NCBI GenBank assembly: GCA_037893225.1
Contig: JAZGUH010000449.1
Coordinates: 248,001-312,000 of the forward strand
Direction of reading: 5' to 3'
Length of the DNA: 64,000 bases
Source: Hippasteria phrygiana
Lineage: Eukaryota; Echinodermata; Asteroidea; Valvatida; Goniasteridae
Made by a program: the position numbers and the translations under genes. The notes under the pieces are model-generated. The model was not told where the DNA came from, ran no database searches, and was given only the letters and a program-made list of their open reading frames with translations. Position 1 is the first letter of the stretch. The number at the start of each line of letters is the position of its first letter. Positions 40,598-48,299 of the stretch are shown piece after piece.

Positions 40598-41326
40598 CTA
40601 GCCAGAACAAGAATTTTTATAAATATCTACTCGAAAAATAAATGTCTTATGGTTATTATCGATTAAAGCACCGTCGAGGTCTCTGAAAGAAAAACTCAGT
40701 TCGGGTATTTTAGCAACTACGAGCGGTATGACAGTTTTTCTTTTGTTCTGGATAGTAGCTATTAAATCTGAATCGGAGCTTTTATATATAATTGGTATAA
40801 TGTATAACAAGTCTGTACGCTTTCCGTTATAGAAATTATTAGACGTAGATAACTGATTGCAATGTAAAAAAATTGTATTCACATAATTCATATTATAATA
40901 CCCTACAAGTTCAATACCATAACTAGGGTACCACCAATAGGGCACACCCAACACTTTTCGAATATATAGATCGAAATTAATGATAATCTCACTACCTGAA
41001 CTAATAATACCGGCATTAAACATAATTTTTTTATTAATCTTGTCTACAGAAACTGCAATAAAAGTTAATTTATTAAGTTCAGCTACTAACTCATCGATAG
41101 TATAATTTCCAGCCGGAATTACCATTTCACCTCTAGTTTCATCACGGTGACCACGGGTGTTATCAATTTCCCATCCTATAGTCATACGTTGAGTTATATT
41201 ATAAAAACCGACGGTAAATATTGCGTGGTTTAAACTCATGCAGTACTCTCCCTTAGAGTTATCTATAGGTTTTGACAAAGTAAACGTTCGTTCGTTACCG
41301 GCCATTTCAAAAACGTGCGATTCCAT
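40598..41326 (-). CDS. Putative minor capsid-type protein, tandem paralogue 1
   Basis: A 242-aa protein, one of three tandem paralogues sharing the opening MESHVFEM, then ERTFTLSKPIDNSKG and later FLHCNQLSTSNNFYNGK. The middle has the pattern IPAGNYTIDE followed by a short strand-rich segment and a VLGVP-type turn. This pattern of a preferred-proline strand, short helix and LG-like turn is one I associate with single-jelly-roll minor capsid (penton-like) proteins of virus-like elements; that role is inferred. No membrane segment or signal peptide. ATG follows TTTATAAA directly. It is convergent with the polymerase gene. Most similar to the middle paralogue, with long identical stretches. Confidence 0.75.
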   Translation of the reverse strand: MESHVFEMAGNERTFTLSKPIDNSKGEYCMSLNHAIFTVGFYNITQRMTIGWEIDNTRGHRDETRGEMVIPAGNYTIDELVAELNKLTFIAVSVDKINKKIMFNAGIISSGSEIIINFDLYIRKVLGVPYWWYPSYGIELVGYYNMNYVNTIFLHCNQLSTSNNFYNGKRTDLLYIIPIIYKSSDSDLIATIQNKRKTVIPLVVAKIPELSFSFRDLDGALIDNNHKTFIFRVDIYKNSCSG

Positions 41327-41357
41327 TTTATAAAGCTTTAAAAAAACTTAAAAATAT

Positions 41358-42071
41358 TTAGATTTTTATTTTACCTATCTCTAAGTTAAAACTAATCTTT
41401 TTGTCTAGATTATCGATTAAAGCACCTTCGCAGTCTCTGAAAGAAAAACTCAGTTTGGGTATTTTAGCAACTACGAGCGGTATGACAGTTTTTCTTTTAT
41501 TCTGGATAGTAGCTATTAAATCTGAATCGAAGCTTTTATATATAATCGGTATAACGTCTAACAAGTCTGTACGCTTTCCATTATAGAAATTATTAGACGT
41601 AGATAACTGATTGCAATGTAAAAAAATTGTATTCACATAATTTATATTATAATACCCTACAAGTTCAATACCCTCATCACCGGACCAATAATGGGGTACA
41701 CCAAACGCTTTTTGAGCATGTGGATCGAACTGGATATTAATACCTTTATTTTTTGATATTATACCGGCATTAAACATAATTTTTTTATTAATCTTGTCTA
41801 CAGAAACTGCAATAAAAGTTAATTTATTAAGTTCAGCTACTATCTCATCGATAGTATAATTTCCAGCCGGAATTACCATTTCACCTCTAGTTTCACCACT
41901 GCTGCTAAATATTCCCCATACTATAGTCATACGTCGAGTTATAGTATAAAAACCGACGTCAAATATCACGTTGTTTAAACTCATGCAGTAATCTCCCTTA
42001 GAGTTATCTATAGGTTTTGACAAAGTAAACGTTCGTTCGTTACCGACCATTTCAAAAACGTGCGATTCCAT
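41358..42071 (-). CDS. Putative minor capsid-type protein, tandem paralogue 2
   Basis: A 237-aa paralogue of the genes on both sides. It shares with paralogue 1 long blocks around IPAGNYTIDE, KKIMFNAGI and the C-terminal IPLVVAKIP region, so these two separated recently. The variable part is concentrated at residues ~45-65 and ~115-140 and in the final 20 residues, where paralogue 1 differs. The 31-bp spacer to paralogue 1 holds only an AT-rich ATAAAATGG-type start. It may be a host- or receptor-variable surface subunit, but nothing in the sequence proves this. Confidence 0.75.
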   Translation of the reverse strand: MESHVFEMVGNERTFTLSKPIDNSKGDYCMSLNNVIFDVGFYTITRRMTIVWGIFSSSGETRGEMVIPAGNYTIDEIVAELNKLTFIAVSVDKINKKIMFNAGIISKNKGINIQFDPHAQKAFGVPHYWSGDEGIELVGYYNINYVNTIFLHCNQLSTSNNFYNGKRTDLLDVIPIIYKSFDSDLIATIQNKRKTVIPLVVAKIPKLSFSFRDCEGALIDNLDKKISFNLEIGKIKI

Positions 42072-42106
42072 TTTATTAGAACAAAAACAAAATCTTCAAA
42101 AATCGC

Positions 42107-42805
42107 TTAAAATTTACCTATCGTCAAGTTAAAACTAATCTTTTTTCCTCGATTATTTATTAAATCGCCGTCTCGGTCTCTGATACTAAAGCTAAGTTGG
42201 TTTATCTTATCACCCACGAGTCTACGAGCGGTTAATCTTGCACGCTCTACGAGCGTATCGTCTCTTTTCGTTATCGGTATAATGTCTAGCAAGTGCGTTC
42301 CCCTTCCGTTATAGAAATTATTAGACGTAGATAACTGATCGCAATGTAAAAAAATTGCATCGACAGGCATTGTATTATAATGCCCTACGTAATCTACGCC
42401 AAAAACTAAGTTTTTGACCGTTATCCCCAACAATTGTTTAATGTTTTTATCAAAGCGTAGAACGTTATTTTCTTCCGTTACATTTAAAGATATTTTTTTA
42501 TTAAGTTTATCTACAGAGACTTCTAACCAAACTAATTTACTGAGTCTCTCTTCGATCCAATCTATATCGTAATATCCAGCAGGAATATCAATTTTACCAT
42601 CCGTACTACCCGTTTTTTTACCAGTGTTTGGATCGATTTGATGTATAAAATAGAGAATTTCGCTATTACTAGCCATGTTGTAGAAACCCGCGGTTACTAT
42701 CGCGCTGGTTAAACTCATACTGTAATCTCCCTTAGAGTTATCTATAGGTTTTGACAATCTAAAAGTTCGTTCGTTATCAAACATTTCAAAAACGTGCGAT
42801 TCCAT
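42107..42805 (-). CDS. Putative minor capsid-type protein, tandem paralogue 3 (divergent)
   Basis: A 232-aa protein with the same start and order of motifs (MESHVFEM, ERTFRLSKPIDNSKG, IPAGYYDIDWIE, LHCDQLSTSNNFYNGRG) but much lower identity in the middle. It is the oldest of the three. It is divergently transcribed from the 578-aa gene across a 42-bp AT-rich gap. The C-terminal ISFNLTIGK ending is shared with paralogue 2. Confidence 0.75.
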   Translation of the reverse strand: MESHVFEMFDNERTFRLSKPIDNSKGDYSMSLTSAIVTAGFYNMASNSEILYFIHQIDPNTGKKTGSTDGKIDIPAGYYDIDWIEERLSKLVWLEVSVDKLNKKISLNVTEENNVLRFDKNIKQLLGITVKNLVFGVDYVGHYNTMPVDAIFLHCDQLSTSNNFYNGRGTHLLDIIPITKRDDTLVERARLTARRLVGDKINQLSFSIRDRDGDLINNRGKKISFNLTIGKF

Positions 42806-42847
42806 TTTATGTAAAAGATTAAAATAATTGGTTTATTATAAATTAAA
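42806..42847. promoter_or_regulatory. Divergent AT-rich intergenic region with TAAAATG-type starts
   Basis: Only 42 bp separate two divergent ATGs. On the plus strand TTATAAATTAAA runs into the ATG; on the minus strand TTTACATAAA runs into the other. The space is too small for anything but core promoter elements and very short leaders. Confidence 0.5.
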
Positions 42848-44584
42848 ATGAAATTTTTAGACGATAATAATCAACCGTTAAAGAATGCTCCAGATATCGC
42901 GAATCTAGCTGCCCGCATAGGGCGTACGCAAGCACAAAGCGTTAGCGACAAACACGAAGCGATGCGCCCGGCTCTAGATATCATGAATCTAGTTAGAAGT
43001 CAAGACGACTCAACGACTAGCGACAAGTACGAAGCGATAACCCCGGAGAGTACCCCGTTGAGCATGCACTTGAGTCAACCTAACATCATCGTAAACGCGA
43101 ACACAAACGCGAGTTTTATCGCTCGACTAGTTGATATATTTAGCGCTTATAAAATGTCCGATGTAAAACACGACGAAGTGGTCGAACGTTATGCATCGGA
43201 CCCCATGACGTTTTATCAAAATCAACTCAACTTTGCATTTTGGTGCGCGACTTCTGGTTGCGGCGTAGGACTAGAATCGTTGCTACATAAAAACCCCGTA
43301 ATATCGGCTTTATTCAAGTTTCACGTATATTTCACAATCAGAAAGATACTATACTTTCTAAAATGCCCAGTTCCAAACGACAATATATTCGACGATCTAA
43401 ACAATAACATCGATAAAGGCGCTTATAGCGATATTTGTCGATATTTTAATGTCGATCCAAACTTGAGTTTTAGACAGACCGTAGACTTAACTTCTGGAGG
43501 ATTAGGTACCGCTTATTTTTATGCGTTTAAAATAAACAAGTACTCGCCAGATATGCCTTTACCCGTACCCGGTAAAAATTATACCCCTATTAAGCTTTAC
43601 AAGGTTTCGGCTGAATATGACCCGAGTACGGGTAAATATGTGACAGCTAATAAATTGTGGGAATATGATTATGAAGCTATGAACCCCGGTGCCACCTACA
43701 TGGGATTTGTAGAGTCGGGCGATGCGAAACATTTTAGTAAAATTACGCTCGAGTATATCAGACAATCCGCGGACGTTGTACGACTCGGTTTCAGAAATTG
43801 TATACTCCAGAAGAGCTCGTTTACCAACGTTGGTATAGAAAAAATAAACGAAAGCATTAGAACGTACGTGTACGCCATACTCGGTGCGCAAGCCCAAACA
43901 AAAACGAGTATACTAACTGCAGGTACCGGATTAGATGCGCAAAGACAATTTGAAAATATAGTAGAAGATATCATCAACAGCCCTACGGACTTGGAATCTT
44001 CTATAACCAGATTTCAAAATTCTTTACAGTACGCTAGAAGCTCGTTAAACTTTGTGATTAGCCCTGGATTGTACTTAATTCCATCAAATATGGAGCTTTT
44101 AGTAGGTATTCACCAAGGTTATAATAATAATATACAGATAGCTACACCCGGCGCATCGATAGGATTAAACATCAACTTGAACTCAGACGTCGTAGCTACG
44201 CCACCTGCCCCTACACCGCCACCCTCTCCCGTAAAAAAGAGTCGTACGGTAGCCCAACAAAATTTAGACGATTTAGACGATTTAGACCCGTCACCAACCC
44301 CACCCTCTCCCGTAAAAAAGAGTAGTGCAGTAACCCAGCAGAATTTAGACGATTTAGACGATTTAGACGATGTAGACCCATCACCAACCCCTACACCTCC
44401 ATTCTCAGACGTACTCCCTACGGTCGTAGATACTCAAGTACCCCCACCGCCACTCCCTACGAGCGTAGCTACACCACCAACTCAACCGCCAGACTCGCAC
44501 GAACAAGAAAAAACTGCTTTGGTCGTTGGTTTAATAGCCGTTGCTGGGGTTGGGTATCTAGCTTACGATATTTTACGTCGCTGA
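42848..44584 (+). CDS. Conserved 578-aa tail-anchored virion-type protein, function unknown
   Basis: Residues 1-60 are polar and helical (MKFLDDNNQPL start). A conserved-looking core follows with QLNFAFWCATSGCGVGLESLL (about 136-156), FHVYFTIRKIL, and later a segment with YVYAILGAQAQT. Then come a proline-rich linker with two copies of a ~30-residue repeat (SPVKKS, QQNLDDLDDLD, PSPTP) and a C-terminal membrane segment (LVVGLIAVAGVGYLAY) ending DILRR. I recall similar proteins in comparable elements of cnidarians, but cannot name a function. The large size and core order suggest a structural component. Its end overlaps the end of the convergent integrase gene by 12 bp. Confidence 0.8.
   Translation: MKFLDDNNQPLKNAPDIANLAARIGRTQAQSVSDKHEAMRPALDIMNLVRSQDDSTTSDKYEAITPESTPLSMHLSQPNIIVNANTNASFIARLVDIFSAYKMSDVKHDEVVERYASDPMTFYQNQLNFAFWCATSGCGVGLESLLHKNPVISALFKFHVYFTIRKILYFLKCPVPNDNIFDDLNNNIDKGAYSDICRYFNVDPNLSFRQTVDLTSGGLGTAYFYAFKINKYSPDMPLPVPGKNYTPIKLYKVSAEYDPSTGKYVTANKLWEYDYEAMNPGATYMGFVESGDAKHFSKITLEYIRQSADVVRLGFRNCILQKSSFTNVGIEKINESIRTYVYAILGAQAQTKTSILTAGTGLDAQRQFENIVEDIINSPTDLESSITRFQNSLQYARSSLNFVISPGLYLIPSNMELLVGIHQGYNNNIQIATPGASIGLNINLNSDVVATPPAPTPPPSPVKKSRTVAQQNLDDLDDLDPSPTPPSPVKKSSAVTQQNLDDLDDLDDVDPSPTPTPPFSDVLPTVVDTQVPPPPLPTSVATPPTQPPDSHEQEKTALVVGLIAVAGVGYLAYDILRR
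44214..44395 (+). repeat. In-gene duplicated linker repeat
   Basis: Two copies of a 75-90-bp unit encode SPVKKS, then QQNLDDLDDLD and PSPTPP. The second copy has an extra Asp-Asp-Leu step. Repeat-number change in a low-complexity stalk just before the membrane anchor would alter stalk length without affecting the core. Confidence 0.8.
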
Positions 44585-45580
44585 AGAAGGTGGTAACTCA
44601 GTATCTGACGGAACGACCATTAATTCTTTCTTAACGAACGATCTCTTGGGGCCGTGAGTCAGCCAGTACAACGCGGGCTGTCCGGGATCTGTCGTTCTCC
44701 TTCTAATCGTATACATTTCTAAGCTCCAAATAGGATCGGTAGCTCTTCTTCTAACGTCTTTTTCGAGCTCTCCAGGAGCGTAAAGATATCTAACGATATC
44801 GTCATTTACGCTTAGCGCGACTTCGGGGCTCTTGAGCCCCGAAGAACTCAATTGTTTTATTTCTAACTGAGACATAGCCGCTCGAGGAGTTAACGGTTTA
44901 CCTTTCATAGTCGATATCAATCTAGTTTCTTCGTTGTTTAACGCTTTTATAACATCGGGCAATCTTTTTACCCACTCGCGGCTGCGATCGGTAGGCTCTA
45001 ACATTTCTTGAGCGTATTGATGACCGAATAATCTTTCGGCTAAAGTACGATTAAATCTTTCTACTATACCTTGAGCTCTATGATTGCCAACCTCGCCTTT
45101 CTGTACTGCGACGTTGCGAGTCCGCATCAAAGTATTAAATTCAGCCATAAATTCTGTACCGGGGTCTACTTTTATAGTGAGAGGCCAAGACAAGGGCGAT
45201 CTTTTGTAAATCTTTTTTATCGCCTCTACAACTTGAGTACTCGTTTTATTCGTCAAGGGTTCAGCTTCTTTATATCGAGTGGCCACATCGACGATCGTCA
45301 ACGCGTATTTATATCTTTTACGTTTAACTACATCGTGAGGTAGATACAACAGATCCGCTTGATGTTGTTCATTAGGCCGCCCTATAACCTTATTGAGACT
45401 CGTAGGTCTCGGTATAAAACTGGGGGGTGGTAAATATATTTGCCACATGGCTTGTTTTCTCAACCAATTTCTAACGTCTGGCTCGGGTACATTGGCTTTT
45501 AGCGACAATTTTTTTATAGCGCCTGCACCTTTCCAATATCCTTTAGGGCTGTAAAATATTTTACTTAGTTTTGTTTCCAT
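44573..45580 (-). CDS. Retroviral-type (rve) integrase of the Polinton element
   Basis: A 335-aa protein that would cut and join the element's inverted-repeat ends into host DNA. The N-terminal 65 residues include a helix-turn-helix-like part and the basic stretch IYLPPPSFIPRP. The catalytic RNase-H-fold core has D76 (HQADLLYL), D139 (IKVDPGTEF) and E174 (GIVERFNRTL), the exact D,D35E spacing. The C-terminal part (RYLYAPGELEKDVRRRATDPIWSL) is a basic, beta-rich domain likely binding DNA. All three acidic residues are present and the frame is open, so it looks intact. ATG follows TATAAAATAAA. It diverges from the 137-aa gene with a 41-bp gap. Confidence 0.92.
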   Translation of the reverse strand: METKLSKIFYSPKGYWKGAGAIKKLSLKANVPEPDVRNWLRKQAMWQIYLPPPSFIPRPTSLNKVIGRPNEQHQADLLYLPHDVVKRKRYKYALTIVDVATRYKEAEPLTNKTSTQVVEAIKKIYKRSPLSWPLTIKVDPGTEFMAEFNTLMRTRNVAVQKGEVGNHRAQGIVERFNRTLAERLFGHQYAQEMLEPTDRSREWVKRLPDVIKALNNEETRLISTMKGKPLTPRAAMSQLEIKQLSSSGLKSPEVALSVNDDIVRYLYAPGELEKDVRRRATDPIWSLEMYTIRRRTTDPGQPALYWLTHGPKRSFVKKELMVVPSDTELPPSSAT

Positions 45581-45621
45581 TTTATTTTATACTTTGTAAA
45601 AATTTTAACGACTTATTAAAA
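45581..45621. promoter_or_regulatory. Divergent AT-rich promoter-sized gap between integrase and 137-aa gene
   Basis: Forty-one bases separate the two ATGs. The leftward start is preceded by TATAAAATAAA, the rightward start by CTTATTAAAA. Both fit the start context shared by nearly all genes of this element. Confidence 0.5.
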
Positions 45622-46035
45622 ATGGCGAGTGCATTAATGATGATTGGTGGAGCTCTTGTAAACGCTTTAGCGTTTAGCGGATCGAACTTTCTATTTTCGA
45701 AGATGGGTGGGTCGTCGGCTGAAGAACGTAAACGACACCACCTCGCTTTAGAACAATTAACTCGAGCTAAACAAGAGTGGGTGGAACAAAGAACCAAGGT
45801 TCTAGATTATCTAAACGATCGACTACATAAAGAAGCCAGGGCTCAAAAAGATTTTAGAGATGTAGATGAGGCGTTGAGACTATATAACGAAGTAACCAAC
45901 GAAGATATGCGATTACCTCGTGAACCTGTATTGTCAGACTTTTACGTACCCAGCGAAGGCCAAAAAGATGGTGAAATTGCATTTATCGTAGGAGGCACTG
46001 CTGTTTTAGGATTTTTAGTTTACAAGTTTATTTAA
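45622..46035 (+). CDS. Small membrane protein with two hydrophobic ends (137 aa), function unknown
   Basis: I chose the ATG at 45622 (after CTTATTAAAA) rather than a TTG 17 codons upstream. The N-terminus is hydrophobic and glycine-rich (MASALMMIGGALVNALAFSG). A charged helix follows (about residues 30-100, AEERKRHHLALEQLTRAK), then PREPVLSDFYVPSEGQKDGE and a final membrane segment (IAFIVGGTAVLGFLVYKFI). I recall proteins of the same design in related animal elements, always next to the integrase. It probably spans or bridges a membrane in the particle, but this is inference. Confidence 0.8.
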   Translation: MASALMMIGGALVNALAFSGSNFLFSKMGGSSAEERKRHHLALEQLTRAKQEWVEQRTKVLDYLNDRLHKEARAQKDFRDVDEALRLYNEVTNEDMRLPREPVLSDFYVPSEGQKDGEIAFIVGGTAVLGFLVYKFI

Positions 46036-46121
46036 AAGTTTTTGCTTTTGTTTTAGGTTTGTCTAAAAGTATAAGTTTGTCTAAAAGTTTTTTTGTTTTT
46101 TATTTTGTTTCGTTAAGTAAA

Positions 46122-46700
46122 ATGAACGCAATTTATGGAAGCAAACTGAATCCACACAGAAGTTTAAAAAATCCTAGAGCGTTGAAGGGGTTGAGACAAT
46201 CGATGGTTATTACTCATAATCCTAGTACCGCGTCGGCTGGCAGTCTGTTGATCGAGATATACCTATGCGATTTAGAGGTAGAAAAGGTGTCTCTAAACGA
46301 AGCTTTAGAATTGTATAGAGCTCGATTTAAAGGATCGCACGTTCTATATTTGATAGACGATTGTAGCTCGGAACAAGACATAAAATATCGTAAGGCGGCG
46401 CTCGGGAAAAACACTTGTGTTTTAACGAAATTGGCGTTTAGCGGTAGGCATGACAATCACTACTGTTGGTTGATGACTCAAAAGTATAATTGCGTAATGA
46501 CAGATTTTAGAGCTCAAACTGCATATGTCGTATTGTTCTATTGCAAAGATAAAAATAGTTTCGATCAATGTCTCGACGAAAATGATGCGGTGCCCCTAGA
46601 AGAAAGATCGAGAATTAAAAAGATTTTAAGAGATGTGCCTTTTAGTAAATTATTAGTAAAAACTGATCCTCCAGTCTGCTGGCAGTTGATCTATAGTTGA
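46122..46700 (+). pseudogene. Chimeric ORF: start of a capsid-type gene fused to the C-terminal half of a packaging ATPase
   Basis: 192 codons from the ATG in GTTAAGTAAAATGAA; an open TTG-start extension to 46059 is only a repeat leader. From residue ~52 the sequence fits the C-terminal half of an A32/FtsK-like genome-packaging ATPase: ALELYRARFKG, the Walker-B-like VLYLIDDC (D79-D80), SGRH (107-110), TQ (119-120) and R130 before a hydrophobic strand, then a charged helix. Walker A (GxxxxGKS/T) is absent. Residues 1-46 (LNPHRSLKNPRAL, NPSTASAG) do not belong to that family and resemble the opening of another, probably larger virion gene. The simplest reading is an internal deletion that joined two consecutive genes in frame. 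The ORF is open but cannot be an ATPase. Confidence 0.65.
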
Positions 46701-46890
46701 TCTATAGTTGATCTATTAGATACCTGTTAGATACCTGTTAGATGATTTGTAGATGATTTATAGATAACTGTTAGATAACTGTTAGATAACTGTTAGATAA
46801 CTGTTAGATAACTAATAGATGATCTATAGATAACTAATAGATGATCTATAGATAACTGTTAGATAACTATAGATTATCTAGTCATCTATA
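46683..46890. repeat. AT-rich minisatellite of ~11-bp units
   Basis: Runs of TAGATAACTGT (11 bp), GATCTATAGTT and TAGATACCTGT fill this stretch, starting inside the last codons of the preceding ORF. Several units are self-complementary (TAGATGATCTATAGATAAC). It fills the gap between the ATPase remnant and the next gene and may have grown after the deletion to its left. Confidence 0.85.
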
Positions 46891-46894
46891 AAAT

Positions 46895-47122
46895 ATGATA
46901 GAATATCTAGACCTATTATTAAAACTAGTAATAGCCATCAACTTATCTTTATTTTCTTACGATTATATTTCTTGTAGAAATAAGATTAAAAAATATAGTT
47001 CTATTTTAAATGAGCAAGTCGATAGAATCTCTAAGCACGTTATCTCAAGAACCTCATCCAATAGTAGCTGCTACACCCACGACCATAGCGACGATCCCAG
47101 AAGCAACTATGCCCAAAAATAG
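46895..47122 (+). CDS. Possible small membrane protein (75 aa), overlapping the next gene
   Basis: The ATG is preceded by CTATAAAAT, like other starts in this element. An N-terminal hydrophobic helix (YLDLLLKLVIAINLSLFSY) is followed by a basic, serine-rich tail. The last 113 bp overlap the 332-aa gene in another frame. I do not recognise it. It could be real because of its start context and membrane helix, or a chance frame. Confidence 0.4.
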   Translation: MIEYLDLLLKLVIAINLSLFSYDYISCRNKIKKYSSILNEQVDRISKHVISRTSSNSSCYTHDHSDDPRSNYAQK

Positions 47123-48008
47123 ACTTTTGGGCATAGTTGCTTCCGGTGATTCTAAAAAATATTTCGGTAAAGAATACTCCGTCAATGAAATAGAGGGCTT
47201 GACTGTGGAAAAACAAGAAAAGCTATATAAAAGATACGAAGCCAAGCTCGGTAAAGAAATGATAGTCAGTTTGGGGAGTTGCGTGTTAACCTGTTACGCA
47301 AAAGCTTTAGGCGCGACTTTGCCGCTGGCTTCACCATTCGGTTATAAACTTTGTTTAGATTCTGAAGAAGCCCTTATCAACGACTTAGAAAAAGATCCCG
47401 TTATTTCTAGCAGCTTGTCCAGTTTACTTTGCGAAGTGCATTACAATTATGGGGTTTATTTATCTCCTTTGGTGGCTATGTTGATCACGACTAAACATTT
47501 ACAGGTAGATAGTAGTAATAATAGTATTACAAATAATAGTAGTATTACTATAAAAGATGAGTCTAGAAACGACAACGACGGATCAAGTAGCAGAGACCCC
47601 CCAGCCTCCCCAAGAGACTCCCCAAGAGCCGGCTCTGCCTCCCCAAGAGCCGGTTCTGTCTCCAAAGAGTCTCCCCAAGAGCCGGCTCTATCAAGAGTCA
47701 CAAAAAAAAGAGCAAAAGACCCTAAAAGAGTAGAGCAAGGTAAAAAACTGGCTGAAAGAAACAGAAAGATGAAAGAACAAATACAAAAAATGCAAAGTAT
47801 AGAAGAAGAACCTCCCCAGCAAACGTCAGCGCTAACGATGAGAGACATTCCGAGCTGGGGATATGCGATAGTTGGTTTGGTTGTTTTAGGAATTGGATAT
47901 CTCGCGTTTAAAAAGAGTAAACCTGTAGATTCACAGCGAGAGGTGGGGGTAGGAGTTACGATCGCAACTTCCACCCCTAAAGTTGAAGAACTATTAGAAA
48001 TGGAATAA
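47010..48008 (+). CDS. Tail-anchored protein with disordered linker (332 aa), function unknown
   Basis: A globular N-terminal half contains LLGIVASGDSKKYFGKEYS (about residues 39-57), a charged EKLYKRYEAKLGKEM helix and an L-C-E-V-H-Y-N-Y-G segment. A low-complexity linker follows (SSNNSITNN, then SPRAGS repeats), then a basic coiled stretch (KKRAKDPKRVEQGKK) and a membrane helix (YAIVGLVVLGIGYLAF) with a ~30-residue tail. I recall the N-terminal domain from related elements but know no function. ATG lies in CTATTTTAAATGAG. An inverted repeat at 47100-47143 lies inside the coding region around codons 31-45. Confidence 0.75.
   Translation: MSKSIESLSTLSQEPHPIVAATPTTIATIPEATMPKNRLLGIVASGDSKKYFGKEYSVNEIEGLTVEKQEKLYKRYEAKLGKEMIVSLGSCVLTCYAKALGATLPLASPFGYKLCLDSEEALINDLEKDPVISSSLSSLLCEVHYNYGVYLSPLVAMLITTKHLQVDSSNNSITNNSSITIKDESRNDNDGSSSRDPPASPRDSPRAGSASPRAGSVSKESPQEPALSRVTKKRAKDPKRVEQGKKLAERNRKMKEQIQKMQSIEEEPPQQTSALTMRDIPSWGYAIVGLVVLGIGYLAFKKSKPVDSQREVGVGVTIATSTPKVEELLEME
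47100..47143. repeat. Perfect 19-bp hairpin inside a coding region
   Basis: GAAGCAACTATGCCCAAAA (47100-47118) and its exact reverse complement (47125-47143) flank a 6-nt loop. It lies early in the 332-aa gene. It could be a regulatory RNA hairpin, but a template-switch (quasi-palindrome) mutation during replication would also create it. Confidence 0.9.
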
Positions 48009-48040
48009 ATAAAAAAAAAAAAAATGTTTGTACAAGTAAA

Positions 48041-48274
48041 ATGGATATGAAGAACGTTGCAAATACTCTTTATCACGGCGCTGTGTTGAGTTTGTTGACT
48101 TTAGGTTATACTATATTGAGTAAAAAACTTTTGAAAATTAAGCCCGCTGATTTGGGAAAGCTAGACGTAGAAGATACGATTAAAATCACCGCTACGGTAG
48201 GTAGCGCTCTAGCTACTCAGACTTGGTTGGTGAGTCAAGGAGTAATTCCTCAGAATGTAGTAAATACTACGTAA
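48041..48274 (+). CDS. Small conserved-type membrane protein (77 aa), function unknown
   Basis: It begins MDMKNVANTLYHGAVLSL with a single hydrophobic helix (about residues 12-26), then KKLLKIKPADLGKLDVEDT and an amphipathic helix ending WLVSQGVIPQNV. ATG follows CAAGTAAA. Its size and pattern (membrane helix, then KPADLG and a QGIIP-like end) recall small proteins in similar elements of other animals. It lies between two membrane-protein genes with 32-bp and 25-bp spacers, as part of the right-hand gene cluster. Confidence 0.75.
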   Translation: MDMKNVANTLYHGAVLSLLTLGYTILSKKLLKIKPADLGKLDVEDTIKITATVGSALATQTWLVSQGVIPQNVVNTT

Positions 48275-48299
48275 AATATAAAATATACTACTTATTAAA

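Noticed and set aside
45571..45621. 17-codon N-terminal extension of the 137-aa membrane protein
   Set aside because: It would start at TTG and overlap the divergent integrase start; the ATG at 45622 has the typical TTAAAA context.
47456..48076. 206-codon minus-strand ORF
   Set aside because: Antisense of the low-complexity 332-aa gene; composition follows from the sense Ser/Pro/Lys codons.
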